Source: Streptomyces albus subsp. albus | GTDB lineage: Bacteria > Actinomycetota > Actinomycetes > Streptomycetales > Streptomycetaceae | NCBI RefSeq assembly: GCF_000725885.1 | Contig: NZ_JODR01000015.1 | Span: 1 to 64,000 of the forward strand | Length of the DNA: 64,000 bases | Direction: 5' to 3' | Shown: piece after piece, positions 51,715-61,631 of the stretch | Numbering within the stretch: the first letter of the stretch is position 1 | Layout: every line of letters begins with the position of its first letter | Program-made: the position numbers and the translations under genes | The notes under the pieces: model-generated | Databases searched by the model: none | What the model was told of the DNA's origin: nothing | What the model saw: the letters and a program-made list of their open reading frames with translations, nothing else

Positions 51715-53307
51715 TCAGCCGTCGTGGCCGCGGCCCAGCTCCCACAGCTGGAGGACCGAGGAGGAGTTGAGGGCCCATTCGACGCCGGTGATGTCGTCGC
51801 GGGCGGCCAGGTACTGCTTGCCCTGCCACAGGGGCAGCACGGGTACCTCGTCGGCGACGATGTCCTGGGCGCGGCCGAAGCTGTCGGCGGTGGCGGAGCG
51901 CTCGGTCTGCCGGCGGGTCTGCGGGATGATCGTGTCGCGGATGCGCCGGTTGGTGTAGGTGGAGCCGAGGAAGTTGTCCTCCTCGAAGAAGGGCGCGATG
52001 AAGTTGTCCGCGTCCGGGAAGTCGGCGTACCAGCCGTAGCCCCACACCGCGTACCGGCCGCCGGTGGCCGCGGGACGGAACGCGTCCCACTTGACGCCCT
52101 TGACGCGCACGTCGAACAGTCCGCTGCGGTTGAGCTGCCGCTTCAGGAGGGCGAACTCCTCGGCCGTGGCGTCCCCGTAGTGGTCGGTGGTGTAGGTGAG
52201 GGTGAGCTTGACCGGCTTGTCGATGCCGGCGGCGCGCAGAATGCTTTCGGCGCGCTTGGGGTCGGGCTCGCCGTACTTGTTGAAGAACGAGTTGCGGTGG
52301 GCGGTCAGTCCGGCCGGCACGAGACTGTAGAGCGGCTCGGCGCTGCGGTCGTAGGCGTCCCGCACGATCTCCTTGCGGTCGACGAGCTGCGCCATGGCCT
52401 GGCGGACGGCCTTCTTCGCCGTGGGGCCCTTCTTGGTGTCGAAGGCGAGGTAGCGGATCTCCTGGCCGGGCTGTTCGACCAGTTCGATGCCCTCGTCCTG
52501 GCCCGCGTCGAGCCGGGAGACCTGACCGGGGGAGATCGTCCGCCCCATGACGTCGATCTTGTCGTCCTCGAGCGCCTTCTCCATCGCCCGGGAGGTGTCG
52601 AAGAAGCGCAGCTCGATCTTGTCGTTGTGCGGTGTCAGGCCGCCCTTGTAGTGCGGGTTGCGGGTGAGGGTGGCCGACTCGGCGTCGATGCCGCCGAGGG
52701 CGTAGGGGCCGGAGCCGACGAGCTGTGAGCCGGTGGTGAGGGAGTCGGCCGGATAGGTCTCGCTGTCGACGACGGCGGCGGCCGGGGTGGTGAGCTTGTA
52801 CGGGAAGGTCGCGTCCGGCTTCTTGAGGTGGAAGGCGATCTCGCGCTTGCCCAGCGCCTCGACGCGGTCCAGGTTGCCGAAGAGCACGGCCGGGCCGCCC
52901 TTGTGGTTGATGCGCTTGACCCGCTGGAGGGAGAAGGCGACGTCCTTCGCGTCGAGGGCGTGCCCGTTGGAGAAGGTCAGGTCCTTGCGGAGGGTGCAGC
53001 GGTACTGCTCGTTGCGGGTGTCGGTGAAGCCGCACCGGTCGGCGGCCTCCGGCACGGGGGTGGTGCCGGTGCGGGGGGAGCGCAGCAGCGTCTGGAAGGT
53101 GTTGCGCATGACGCTCCAGGCGGCGACGTCGTAGGCGGCGGCCGGATCGAACGGCGCCGGTGCGCGCTTGCTGACCGTGAAGTGGTCCGTCGTACCGACG
53201 ACGATCGGGTCGCCGCCGGCGCTTGAGCCCTGCTGCGTTCCGCAGGCGGCGAGCGTGGGGGCGAGCAGCCCGGCGAGCACGGGCAGCACCACGGTTTTAC
53301 GGTTCAT
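51715..53307 (-). CDS. Solute-binding lipoprotein, family 5 (peptide/nickel ABC type)
   Basis: A 530-residue lipoprotein. The signal peptide ends in the lipobox LAAC with Cys22. The extracytoplasmic SBP_bac_5 fold contains VMRNTFQTLLRSPRTGTTPV, the family consensus LRKDLTFSNGHALDAKDVAF, GSGPYALGGIDAESATLTRN, and YAVWGYGWYADFPDADNFIA. It would capture oligopeptides or similar solutes. No permease or ATPase genes are adjacent, so it must use a transporter encoded elsewhere or act as a sensor. The ATG has GGAG upstream. Confidence 0.9.
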   Translation of the reverse strand: MNRKTVVLPVLAGLLAPTLAACGTQQGSSAGGDPIVVGTTDHFTVSKRAPAPFDPAAAYDVAAWSVMRNTFQTLLRSPRTGTTPVPEAADRCGFTDTRNEQYRCTLRKDLTFSNGHALDAKDVAFSLQRVKRINHKGGPAVLFGNLDRVEALGKREIAFHLKKPDATFPYKLTTPAAAVVDSETYPADSLTTGSQLVGSGPYALGGIDAESATLTRNPHYKGGLTPHNDKIELRFFDTSRAMEKALEDDKIDVMGRTISPGQVSRLDAGQDEGIELVEQPGQEIRYLAFDTKKGPTAKKAVRQAMAQLVDRKEIVRDAYDRSAEPLYSLVPAGLTAHRNSFFNKYGEPDPKRAESILRAAGIDKPVKLTLTYTTDHYGDATAEEFALLKRQLNRSGLFDVRVKGVKWDAFRPAATGGRYAVWGYGWYADFPDADNFIAPFFEEDNFLGSTYTNRRIRDTIIPQTRRQTERSATADSFGRAQDIVADEVPVLPLWQGKQYLAARDDITGVEWALNSSSVLQLWELGRGHDG

Positions 53308-53677
53308 ACGACGATCTCCTCGCCCGGCCGAGGGTGTGTTGCAGGGGGGGAATGGCCGGTGCTCAGACATTAATCGCCTGTGCGTACACCTCTTGAAGCG
53401 TAGGTGCTCGCAGTGCTTTCACAGACCGCACCCAGAGCATTTCTGTCCGCTATCCGGACGCCGGAACGTATTCCGCGTCGCTCCATCAATACGGACACAT
53501 GGGAAGGACATTTTCCCCGCCAGTCACACCCGCACCACGCCTTCGGAGAGCCGCGACGGGGCCCCGCGTGAGGAACGTCACTGATTTTCCCCACGGCACC
53601 GGACATGCGTATTCGGCATTCCGCCGGGGCCCCCGAAAAGCATTTCGACAACGCGGCCGACAACCGGCGCGGAGGGT
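53308..53677. other. Intergenic region between binding protein and HAD phosphatase genes
   Basis: These 370 bp have lower GC than their surroundings and contain no convincing ORF. The left part holds the candidate promoter of the binding-protein gene (53369-53397). The right part (53,480-53,670) contains nothing I can name; no terminator for the HAD gene was found. Confidence 0.5.
53369..53397 (-). promoter_or_regulatory. Candidate promoter of the family-5 binding protein gene
   Basis: On the minus strand TTCAAG (53397-53392) and ATTAAT (53374-53369) are 17 bp apart, 62 bp upstream of the ATG. The AT-rich -10 is conspicuous in this GC-rich sequence. Confidence 0.5.
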
Positions 53678-54379
53678 TCAGCGCGCCACCATGATCAAAG
53701 AGCGCAGCAATTCGAGATCGACTTCTTCGAGCGAACTGACAATCGTGCGGCCGGACTTGGCCTCGATCGGCGAAACGGACGGCACGGCCACCACCTGGCA
53801 CCCGGCGGCCTCCGCGGCGGCCACGCCCGTCGCGGTGTCCTCCACCACCGCGCAGCGCGCCGGATCGGCCTTCAGCCGGCGTGCCGCCGTCAGATACGGG
53901 TCCGGGTGCGGCTTGGTGCGGGCCAGCTCGTCACCGGCGATCGTGCAGGCGAAGTTCTCCGGCCCGATCCAGGCCAGCATGCGGTCCACCACCGCACGGT
54001 GGGAGGCCGACACCAGCGCCGCGGGGATACGGTGCGCGGCCAGCTCCGCCAGGAGTCTGCGGGCCCCCGGCATCAACGGCACCCCCCGCTCCAGCCGCTC
54101 GACGAACTTGGCGTTCAGCAGCACGCTCAGCTCTTCCAGCGCGATGTCACAGGCCGTGGCCTCGATGAGGAACCCGGCGCTGCGTGACATGGGGCCGCCG
54201 ACCACGACCTGCCGCCACTCGTCGCGCAGCTGGTGGCCGAGCTCTGCGAAGACCTCGACCTCCGCGTCCCACCAGAAGTCCTCCGTGTCGACCAGGGTGC
54301 CGTCCATGTCGAGCAGGACGGCCTGGAGCGCGGGCTCCTCGCCCGTGAGAGTGGTGACGGCGGGGGATGAGTGGACCAT
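53678..54379 (-). CDS. HAD-superfamily phosphatase (beta-phosphoglucomutase-like subfamily IA)
   Basis: A 233-residue cytoplasmic HAD enzyme. Motif I is AVLLDMDGTLVDTEDFWWDA (Asp24 nucleophile, Asp26 acid/base). Motif II Ser is in AALVSASHRAVV, motif III Lys in ARTKPHPDPYL and motif IV acidic residues in CAVVEDTATGVAAAEAAGC. The ATG at 54379 has GGAGG upstream. It follows metH by 103 bp on the same strand, so linkage to one-carbon metabolism is possible but untested. The substrate is unknown. Confidence 0.9.
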   Translation of the reverse strand: MVHSSPAVTTLTGEEPALQAVLLDMDGTLVDTEDFWWDAEVEVFAELGHQLRDEWRQVVVGGPMSRSAGFLIEATACDIALEELSVLLNAKFVERLERGVPLMPGARRLLAELAAHRIPAALVSASHRAVVDRMLAWIGPENFACTIAGDELARTKPHPDPYLTAARRLKADPARCAVVEDTATGVAAAEAAGCQVVAVPSVSPIEAKSGRTIVSSLEEVDLELLRSLIMVAR

Positions 54380-54482
54380 CCGCGAACACCTCCAAAGGGA
54401 CGACGAGGCCGGTCGTGCCCCTCCCCGGGCGGGAAGGGGACGACCGGCCTCCACCGGACCGATCAGTGTACGACGTGCGCGC

Positions 54483-57400
54483 TCACCGGGCGTTGAAGTA
54501 CTTGGCCTCGGGGTGGTGCAGGACGATCGCGTCGGTCGACTGTTCGGGGTGGAGCTGGAACTCCTCGGACAGCTCGACACCGATCCGCTCCGGCCGCAGC
54601 AGCTCGGCGATCTTGGCCCGGTCCTCCAGGTCGGGGCACGCCCCGTAGCCCAGGGAGAAGCGGGCACCCCGGTACTTCAGGTCGAACATGCCCTGCATCT
54701 CGCCGGGGTCCTCGCCGGAGAAGCCCAGCTCGCCGCGGACCCGGGCGTGCCAGTACTCGGCCAGGGCCTCCGCGAGCTGGACGGACAGACCGTGCAGCTC
54801 CAGGTAGTCGCGGTAGGCGTCACCGGCGAACAGCTCGGCGGTCTTCTCCCCGATCCTGGAGCCGACCGTCACGACCTGGAGGCCCACCACGTCCGTCTCG
54901 CCCGACTCCTCGGGGCGGAAGAAGTCGGCCAGGCACAGCCGCCGCCCGCGCCGCTGGCGGGGGAAGGTGAAGCGGGTGCGCTCGTTGCCCTGCTCGTCCA
55001 GCAGGATCAGGTCGTCGCCCTTGGAGTAGCACGGGAAGTAGCCGTAGACGACGGCCGCCTCCAGCAGGTTCTCCGTCTGGAGCCGCTCCAGCCAGCCGCG
55101 CAGCCGCGGCCGGCCCTCGGTCTCCACCAGCTCCTCGTAGGAGGGCCCGCCGCCCTTGCGGGACTCCTTGAGCCCCCACTGGCCCTTGAAGAGTGCGCCC
55201 TCGTCGATCCAGGAGGCGTAGTCCTGCTGGGCGATGCCCTTGACGACCCTGGTGCCCCAGAACGGCGGGGTGGGAACGGGGTTGTCGACGGCCACGTCGG
55301 AGCGGATGGAGCCGTCGTTGACCTCCGGCTCGGGGATGTCCACGGTCCGCCTGGTGACGCGGCGCTGCCGCAGTTCGGGCAGTTTGGCCCCGGGCACCCC
55401 GCGCTTGACGTCCATGATGGCGTCCATGAGGCTCAGCCCCTCGAACGCGTCCTTGGCGTAGCGGACCTCGCCCTCGTAGATCTCGTGCAGGTCCTGCTCG
55501 ACGTAGGCGCGGGTGAGCGCGGCGCCGCCCAGGATGACCGGGAAGTCCGCGGCCATCTTGCGCTGGTTGAGCTCCTCCAGGTTTTCCTTCATGATCACCG
55601 TGGATTTCACCAGCAGCCCGGACATGCCGATGACGTCCGCCTTGTGCTCGGCGGCGGCCTCCAGGATGGCGCCGACCGGCTGCTTGATGCCCAGGTTGAC
55701 GACCTGGTAGCCATTGTTGGACAGGATGATGTCCACCAGGTTCTTGCCGATGTCGTGGACGTCGCCGCGCACCGTGGCCAGCACAATGGTGCCCTTGCCC
55801 TCGACCCCCTCGGCCTTCTCCATGTGCGGCTCCAGATAGGCCACCGCGGCCTTCATGACCTCCGCCGACTGGAGGACGAAGGGCAGCTGCATCTGCCCGG
55901 AGCCGAACAGCTCGCCGACCACCTTCATGCCCGCGAGCAGGGTGTCGTTGACGATGTCGAGGGCGGGCCGCTCCTCCAGCGCCGCGTCCAGGTCGGCCTC
56001 CAGACCGTTGCGCTCGCCGTCGATGATGCGCCGCTGGAGCCGCTCCTCCAGCGGGAGCGCGGCCAGCTCCTCGGCCTTGCCGGCCTTCATCGACTTGGCC
56101 GTGGCCCCCTCGAACAGCTCCATCAGCTTCTGGAGCGGGTCGTAGCCCTCGCGGCGCCGGTCGTAGATCAGGTCACGCGCCACGGTGACCTGCTCCTCGT
56201 CGAAGCGGGAGATCGGCAGGATCTTGCTGGCGTGCACGATCGCGGAGTCCAGGCCCGCCTTGACGCACTCGTCGAGGAAGACGGAGTTCAGCACGATGCG
56301 CGCGGCCGGGTTGAGGCCGAAGGAGATGTTCGACAGGCCCAGCACCGTCTGCACATCGGGGTGCCGCTTCTTCAGCTCGCGGATCGCCTCGATGGTGTTG
56401 AGTCCGTCCTTGCGGGACTCCTCCTGGCCGGTGCAGATGGTGAAGGTGAGGACGTCGATGAGGATGTCCGACTCGTGGATGCCCCAGTTGCCCGTCAGAT
56501 CGGCGATGAGGCGTTCGGCGATGGCGACCTTCTGCTCCGCCGTGCGGGCCTGGCCCTCCTCGTCGATGGTCAGCGCGATCAGCGCGGCGCCGTGCTCGGC
56601 GGCCAGCGCGGTGACCTTCGCGAACCGCGACTCGGGGCCGTCGCCGTCCTCGTAGTTGACGGAGTTGATGACCGCCCGGCCGCCCAGCTTCTCCAGTCCG
56701 GCGCGGATGACGTCGATCTCGGTGGAGTCCAGCACGATGGGCAGCGTGGAGGCGGTCGCCAGCCGGCCGGCCAGCTCCGTCATGTCGGCGACGCCGTCCC
56801 GGCCCACGTAGTCGACGCACAGGTCGAGCATGTGGGCGCCCTCGCGGATCTGCTCCCGGGCCATCTCGACGCAGTCGTCCCAGCGGCCGTCCAGCATGGC
56901 CTCGCGGAACTTCTTCGACCCGTTGGCGTTGGTGCGCTCGCCGATGGCCAGGTACGAGGTGTCCTGGCGGAAGGGCACCGCCTGGTAGAGGGAGGCCGCC
57001 GCCGGCTCCGGCTGCGGCCTGCGCTCGGTGCGCTCCATGCCGCGCACCCGCGCCACCAGCTGCCGCAGGTGCTCGGGCGTCGTACCGCAGCAGCCGCCCA
57101 CCAGGGAGAGGCCGTAGTCGCGGACGAAGGTGTCGTGCGCGTCGGCCAGCTCCTCGGGGGTGAGCGGGTAGGTGGCACCGTCCTTGCCGAGCACCGGCAG
57201 TCCGGCGTTGGGCATGCAGGAGAGCGGGACACGGGCGTGCTGCGCCAGATAGCGCAGGTGTTCGCTCATCTCGGCGGGGCCGGTGGCGCAGTTCAGCCCG
57301 ATCATGTCGATGCCCAGCGGCTCCAGCGCGGTCAGCGCCGCGCCGATCTCGGAGCCGAGCAGCATGGTGCCGGTCGTCTCCACGGTGACCGAGCACAGCA

Positions 57401-58004
57401 GCGGCAGGTCCACACCGGCCGCCTCCATGGCACGGCGGGCGCCGATGACGGCCGCCTTGGTCTGGAGCAGGTCCTGGGTCGTCTCCACCAGCAGCGCGTC
57501 GGCGCCGCCGGCGATCATGCCCTCGGCGTTGCGCTGGTAGGCGTCCCGCAGGGTGGTGTAGGGGGCGTGCCCGAGGGTCGGCAGCTTGGTGCCGGGGCCC
57601 ATGGAGCCGAGCACCCAGCGCATCCGGCCGTCCCTGCCCTCGAACTCCTCGGCGACCTCGCGGGCGATGGCCACGCCCTTCTCGGACAGCTCGAAGATGC
57701 GGTCGGTGATCTCGTACTCGCCCAGCGCCGCGTGGTTGGCGCCGAAGGTGTTGGTCTCCACGCAGTCCACGCCGGCGTCGAAGTACGCCTCGTGGACGGC
57801 GCGGATGATGTCGGGACGGGTCACGTTCAGGATCTCGTTGCAGCCTTCGAGCTGCTGGAAATCCTCCAGCGTCGGGTCCTGGGCCTGGATCATCGTCCCC
57901 ATCGCTCCGTCGGCGACGACCACCCGCGAGGCCAGTGCCTGGCGGAGGGAGTCGGCCCGGGTGGGGAGAGAGGATGCGGACGTGCTGCTCGGCGACGAGG
58001 CCAT
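54483..58004 (-). CDS. metH: Cobalamin-dependent methionine synthase MetH
   Basis: A full-length 1173-residue multidomain enzyme. The homocysteine-binding domain (about 25-330) has VVADGAMGTMIQ and the zinc cysteines in GLNCATGP and SLVGGCCGTTPEH. The pterin/methyltetrahydrofolate domain (about 360-620) has IGERTNANGSKKF and VDYVGRDGVADM. The cap and B12-binding domains (about 650-900) have TVRGDVHDIGKNLV with the lower-ligand His. The reactivation domain (to the end) has RFSLGYGACPDLEDRAKI for SAM. It transfers a methyl group from 5-methyl-THF to homocysteine. No cobalamin riboswitch is evident in the 223 bp upstream, where gylR diverges. Confidence 0.97.
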   Translation of the reverse strand: MASSPSSTSASSLPTRADSLRQALASRVVVADGAMGTMIQAQDPTLEDFQQLEGCNEILNVTRPDIIRAVHEAYFDAGVDCVETNTFGANHAALGEYEITDRIFELSEKGVAIAREVAEEFEGRDGRMRWVLGSMGPGTKLPTLGHAPYTTLRDAYQRNAEGMIAGGADALLVETTQDLLQTKAAVIGARRAMEAAGVDLPLLCSVTVETTGTMLLGSEIGAALTALEPLGIDMIGLNCATGPAEMSEHLRYLAQHARVPLSCMPNAGLPVLGKDGATYPLTPEELADAHDTFVRDYGLSLVGGCCGTTPEHLRQLVARVRGMERTERRPQPEPAAASLYQAVPFRQDTSYLAIGERTNANGSKKFREAMLDGRWDDCVEMAREQIREGAHMLDLCVDYVGRDGVADMTELAGRLATASTLPIVLDSTEIDVIRAGLEKLGGRAVINSVNYEDGDGPESRFAKVTALAAEHGAALIALTIDEEGQARTAEQKVAIAERLIADLTGNWGIHESDILIDVLTFTICTGQEESRKDGLNTIEAIRELKKRHPDVQTVLGLSNISFGLNPAARIVLNSVFLDECVKAGLDSAIVHASKILPISRFDEEQVTVARDLIYDRRREGYDPLQKLMELFEGATAKSMKAGKAEELAALPLEERLQRRIIDGERNGLEADLDAALEERPALDIVNDTLLAGMKVVGELFGSGQMQLPFVLQSAEVMKAAVAYLEPHMEKAEGVEGKGTIVLATVRGDVHDIGKNLVDIILSNNGYQVVNLGIKQPVGAILEAAAEHKADVIGMSGLLVKSTVIMKENLEELNQRKMAADFPVILGGAALTRAYVEQDLHEIYEGEVRYAKDAFEGLSLMDAIMDVKRGVPGAKLPELRQRRVTRRTVDIPEPEVNDGSIRSDVAVDNPVPTPPFWGTRVVKGIAQQDYASWIDEGALFKGQWGLKESRKGGGPSYEELVETEGRPRLRGWLERLQTENLLEAAVVYGYFPCYSKGDDLILLDEQGNERTRFTFPRQRRGRRLCLADFFRPEESGETDVVGLQVVTVGSRIGEKTAELFAGDAYRDYLELHGLSVQLAEALAEYWHARVRGELGFSGEDPGEMQGMFDLKYRGARFSLGYGACPDLEDRAKIAELLRPERIGVELSEEFQLHPEQSTDAIVLHHPEAKYFNAR

Positions 58005-58180
58005 GGAAGAGGCTCCCTGGGTTGCGACGGCTGTCGGCTTTGCGCGCCGTTGCGGCAGCGCACCCGGTCAGCGTAGCGGGCGGACGCAAGAGTGCAGGCC
58101 GACATTCCGACCAGCGGACACAGAACCGCTGGACCCCGGCTCGATCCCGACTACCACCGCGTCGACATCAAGCGATACCG

Positions 58181-58195
58181 TTCGGCATTGTCGAA
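58181..58195. promoter_or_regulatory. Candidate GylR operator at gylR
   Basis: TTCGGCATTGTCGAA is palindromic at 12 of 15 positions (6 of 7 pairs) and lies 32 bp before the gylR start. The core CGRCATTGTCGAA recurs before glpF at 59175. A further half-site GTCGACAT begins 20 bp upstream at 58161, on the same helical face. Confidence 0.65.
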
Positions 58196-58227
58196 TCGGA
58201 TATCGGACGGCAGGTCAGGGAGGACCG

Positions 58228-58992
58228 ATGGCCCGGACCATCCAGTCGCTGGAGCGCGCGGCGGCCGTACTGCGGCTGCTGGCGGGCGGTGAGCGGCGGC
58301 TCGGGCTCTCCGAGATCGCCTCCGCGCTCGACCTGGCCAAAGGCACCGCACACGGACTGATCCGCACCCTCCAGCAGGAGGGCTTCGTCGAACAGGACCC
58401 GGCCACCGGCCGCTACCAGCTGGGGGCCGAACTGCTCCGGCTGGGCAACAGCTATCTGGACGTCCACGAACTGCGGGCCCGCGCCCTGGTGTGGACCGAC
58501 GATCTGGCCCGCTCCAGCGGCGAGAGCGTCTATCTGGGTGTTCTGCACCAGCAGGGCGTGCTGATCGTCCACCACGTCTTCCGCCCGGACGACAGCCGCC
58601 AGGTGCTGGAGGTCGGCGCGATGCAGCCGCTGCACAGCACCGCGCTGGGCAAGGTGCTGGCGGCCTACGACCCGGTGGCGCTCAGCGAGGCGCTGGAGGG
58701 CGAACGGCAGGCCTTCACGGAGCGCACGGTGACCGGCGAGGCGGAGTTCGAGGCGGCGCTGGAGGTGGTCCGCTCACGCGGCTGGGCGGCGGACGTGGAG
58801 GAGACCTGGGACGGCCTGGCCTCGGTGGCGGCGCCCATCTTCGACCGGCGCCGGATGCCGGTGGGCGCGGTCGGTGTCACCGGGGCGGTGGAACGGGTCT
58901 GCGAGGGCGACGAACTGCGGCCTCTGCTGGTGGCCGCGGTGCGGGACACCGCGCGGGCGGTCTCCCGGGACCTGGGCGCCCGCCGGTTCTGA
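58228..58992 (+). CDS. gylR: IclR-family glycerol operon regulator GylR
   Basis: A 254-residue IclR-type repressor from ATG with GGGAGG upstream. The winged HTH lies at about 1-65 (SLERAAAVLRLLAGGERRLG, EIASALDLAKGTAHGLIRTL). The GAF-like effector domain follows (ESVYLGVLHQQGVLIVHHVF, LHSTALGKVLAAYDP, GVTGAVERV). In S. coelicolor GylR represses its own gene and the glycerol operon and is released by glycerol-3-phosphate. Matching dyads before gylR and before glpF support the same circuit here. Confidence 0.94.
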   Translation: MARTIQSLERAAAVLRLLAGGERRLGLSEIASALDLAKGTAHGLIRTLQQEGFVEQDPATGRYQLGAELLRLGNSYLDVHELRARALVWTDDLARSSGESVYLGVLHQQGVLIVHHVFRPDDSRQVLEVGAMQPLHSTALGKVLAAYDPVALSEALEGERQAFTERTVTGEAEFEAALEVVRSRGWAADVEETWDGLASVAAPIFDRRRMPVGAVGVTGAVERVCEGDELRPLLVAAVRDTARAVSRDLGARRF

Positions 58993-59174
58993 GGGGTCCG
59001 GGTGCGGTCCGGGTGCGGCGGCCGGCGCCGGCGGTGACCGTCCGGAGGCGGCCGGGCACCCTGGGCCGTCCCGACATGCCGGACGGCTGCGCGGGTCGCA
59101 GGATGGCTCTCAAGAGTGATCCGTCACACCCCCTTGACGTGGTCTTCATGAAGGAGAAAGGTTGCCGTTCAGCG

Positions 59175-59189
59175 GTCGACATTGTCGAA
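59175..59189. promoter_or_regulatory. Candidate GylR operator at glpF
   Basis: GTCGACATTGTCGAA contains perfect arms TCGACA/TGTCGA around one central T and shares CGRCATTGTCGAA with the site at gylR. It lies 76 bp before the glpF start, downstream of a TTGACG (59133) that could be a -35 element. Confidence 0.7.
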
Positions 59190-59265
59190 CACCGGACGCT
59201 CAGCCGACCGGATCGGCCGACCGACCCGCTTATCCAATCTGGACAAAAGGACAAAGGAGTCGCGG

Positions 59266-60021
59266 GTGTCCAGCTCCGACATCTTCGCGAGTGAGGTCAC
59301 CGGCACCATGGTGCTGATCCTCCTCGGTGGCGGCGTGTGCGCCGCCGTCAATCTGAAGCGCTCCAAGGCGTTCGAGGCCGGTTGGGTGGCCGTCGCCTTC
59401 GGCTGGGGCTTCGCGGTTCTCACGGGCGCCTACATCGCCCAGCCCTCCGGCGCGCACCTCAACCCGGCCGTCACCCTGGCGCTCGCGATCAAGGGCGACA
59501 TCAGCTGGGGCGACGTACCGGTCTACATGGGCAGCGAGCTGCTGGGCGCCATGCTCGGCGCCGTCCTGGTGTGGCTGGCCTACTACAGCCAGTTCCAGGT
59601 CACGCTCCGCGACCCCGAGGCGGCCGAGATGAAGAACGCGAACCCGGGCCCCGTGCACGGCGTCTTCTTCACCTCCCCCGAGGTGCGCCACCCCTTCCTG
59701 AACTTCCTCACCGAGGTCATCGCCACCTTCGTCCTCATCTTCGCGATCCTCACCCAGGGCCTGAGCGCCAACGGCAAGGGGCTGAGCACACTGGGCGCCC
59801 TGATCACCGCGCTGGTCGTCGTCGGTATCGGTCTCTCCCTGGGCGGCCCTACCGGCTACGCGATCAACCCGGTCCGTGACCTGGGCCCCCGCATCGTGCA
59901 CGCCCTGCTGCCGCTGCCCAACAAGGGCGGCAGCGACTGGGCCTACGCCTGGGTTCCCGTGGTGGGTCCGCTGGCCGGCGCCGCCATCGCCGCCGGCCTG
60001 TACAACCTCGCCTGGGGATAG
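59266..60021 (+). CDS. glpF: Glycerol uptake facilitator GlpF (MIP family)
   Basis: A 251-residue channel with six membrane helices from a GTG with AAAGGAG upstream. The first constriction motif is canonical ([15 protein letters not shown]). The second reads [13 protein letters not shown], so NPA has become NPV while the following Arg/Asp typical of aquaglyceroporins is kept. The region [20 protein letters not shown] starts the first helix. It admits glycerol by facilitated diffusion for GlpK, encoded 60 bp downstream. A longer in-frame reading from 59182 is rejected because it would include the operator. Confidence 0.95.
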   Translation: MSSSDIFASEVTGTMVLILLGGGVCAAVNLKRSKAFEAGWVAVAFGWGFAVLTGAYIAQPSGAHLNPAVTLALAIKGDISWGDVPVYMGSELLGAMLGAVLVWLAYYSQFQVTLRDPEAAEMKNANPGPVHGVFFTSPEVRHPFLNFLTEVIATFVLIFAILTQGLSANGKGLSTLGALITALVVVGIGLSLGGPTGYAINPVRDLGPRIVHALLPLPNKGGSDWAYAWVPVVGPLAGAAIAAGLYNLAWG

Positions 60022-60081
60022 CGGGTGCGCCAGAGCACCGAGAGGCAGACCGAACCCACGACGCATCGGAGCAGACACAGC

Positions 60082-61626
60082 ATGAGCGACACCCACGAGA
60101 CCCACGCCTCCGCGCACGGCGGCGGCCCGTTCATCGCGGCCATCGACCAGGGCACCACCTCCAGCCGCTGCATCGTCTTCGACAAGGACGGCCGCATCGT
60201 CGCGGTCGACCAGAAGGAGCACGAGCAGATACTCCCCAAGCCGGGCTGGGTGGAGCACGACGCGGCGGAGATCTGGACCAACGTCCAGCAGGTCGTCAAG
60301 GGCGCCATGGAGAAGGCCGGGATCACCAAGGACGACGTCCTGGCGCTCGGCATCACCAACCAGCGCGAGACGACCGTGCTGTGGGAGAAGGCGACCGGCA
60401 GGCCGGTGCACAACGCCATCGTCTGGCAGGACACCCGCACCGACGGGCTCTGCCGGGAGCTGGGCCGCAACGTGGGGCAGGACCGCTTCCGCCGCGAGAC
60501 GGGGCTGCCGCTGGCCTCCTACTTCGCCGGGCCGAAGATCCGCTGGCTGCTGGACAACGTCGAGGGGCTGCGGGAGCGCGCCGAGAAGGGCGAGATCCTC
60601 TTCGGCACCATGGACTCCTGGGTCATCTGGAACCTCACCGGCGGCCCGGACGGCGGCAGGCACGTCACCGACGTCACCAACGCCTCGCGCACCCTGCTGA
60701 TGAACCTGCACACCATGGACTGGGACGAGAAGATCTGCGCGTCCATCGGGGTGCCCATGGCGGTGCTGCCCGAGATCCGCTCGTCCGCCGAGGTGTACGG
60801 CGAGGCCACCGGGGACCTGGCCGGGCTGCCCGTGGCCTCCGCGCTGGGCGACCAGCAGGCGGCGCTGTTCGGCCAGACCTGCTTCGACCAGGGTGAGGCC
60901 AAGTCGACCTACGGCACCGGCACCTTCCTGCTGATGAACACCGGCCACCAGCCGGTCAACTCCTACAACGGGCTGCTGACCACCGTCGGCTACCGCATCG
61001 GCGACCAGGAGCCGGTCTTCGCGCTGGAGGGCTCCATCGCCGTCACCGGTTCGCTGGTGCAGTGGATGCGCGACCAGATGGGGCTGATCAACAGCGCCGC
61101 CGAGATCGAGACGCTGGCCAGCTCGGTGGAGGACAACGGCGGCGCCTACTTCGTGCCGGCCTTCTCCGGACTGTTCGCCCCGTACTGGCGTTCGGACGCG
61201 CGTGGCGTCATCGCGGGTCTGACCCGCTATGTGACCAAGGCGCACCTGGCCCGCGCCGTCCTGGAGGCGACCGCCTGGCAGACGCGGGAGATCGTCGACG
61301 CCATGCAGAAGGACTCCGGCGTCGAGCTGTCCGCGCTGAAGGTGGACGGCGGCATGACCGCCAACAACCTGCTGATGCAGACCATCTCGGACGTCCTGGA
61401 CGCACCGGTCGTCCGCCCGATGGTGGCCGAGACGACCTGTCTCGGCGCGGCGTACGCGGCCGGACTGGCCGTCGGCTTCTGGTCGGACACCGACGAGCTG
61501 CGGGCCAACTGGAAGCGCGCCGCCGAATGGACCCCCCGCATGGACGCCGACACGCGTGAGCGGGAATACCGGAACTGGCTCAAGGCCGTGGAACGGACCA
61601 AGGGCTGGATCGAAGAGGAGAGCTGA
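60082..61626 (+). CDS. glpK: Glycerol kinase GlpK
   Basis: A 514-residue FGGY-family kinase. The ATP phosphate loop is [36 protein letters not shown] and [16 protein letters not shown] (glycerol-binding Arg/Glu) follow. [13 protein letters not shown] contains the catalytic Asp, then [15 protein letters not shown] and [14 protein letters not shown]. It makes sn-glycerol-3-phosphate, the likely inducer that releases GylR. The ATG has GGAG somewhat far upstream. The glpD start is 5 bp beyond its stop, so the two are tightly coupled. Confidence 0.96.
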   Translation: MSDTHETHASAHGGGPFIAAIDQGTTSSRCIVFDKDGRIVAVDQKEHEQILPKPGWVEHDAAEIWTNVQQVVKGAMEKAGITKDDVLALGITNQRETTVLWEKATGRPVHNAIVWQDTRTDGLCRELGRNVGQDRFRRETGLPLASYFAGPKIRWLLDNVEGLRERAEKGEILFGTMDSWVIWNLTGGPDGGRHVTDVTNASRTLLMNLHTMDWDEKICASIGVPMAVLPEIRSSAEVYGEATGDLAGLPVASALGDQQAALFGQTCFDQGEAKSTYGTGTFLLMNTGHQPVNSYNGLLTTVGYRIGDQEPVFALEGSIAVTGSLVQWMRDQMGLINSAAEIETLASSVEDNGGAYFVPAFSGLFAPYWRSDARGVIAGLTRYVTKAHLARAVLEATAWQTREIVDAMQKDSGVELSALKVDGGMTANNLLMQTISDVLDAPVVRPMVAETTCLGAAYAAGLAVGFWSDTDELRANWKRAAEWTPRMDADTREREYRNWLKAVERTKGWIEEES

Positions 61627-61631
61627 GAGCG

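Noticed and set aside
53499..58076. A 1525-codon plus-strand open frame opposite the HAD and metH genes
   Set aside because: It mirrors metH in antisense. The motifs belong to the minus-strand frame and no start signal or family match is visible.
58005..58227. Cobalamin riboswitch upstream of metH
   Set aside because: No B12-box-like sequence or long leader pattern could be recognised in the 223-bp gap, which instead carries the GylR-type dyad.
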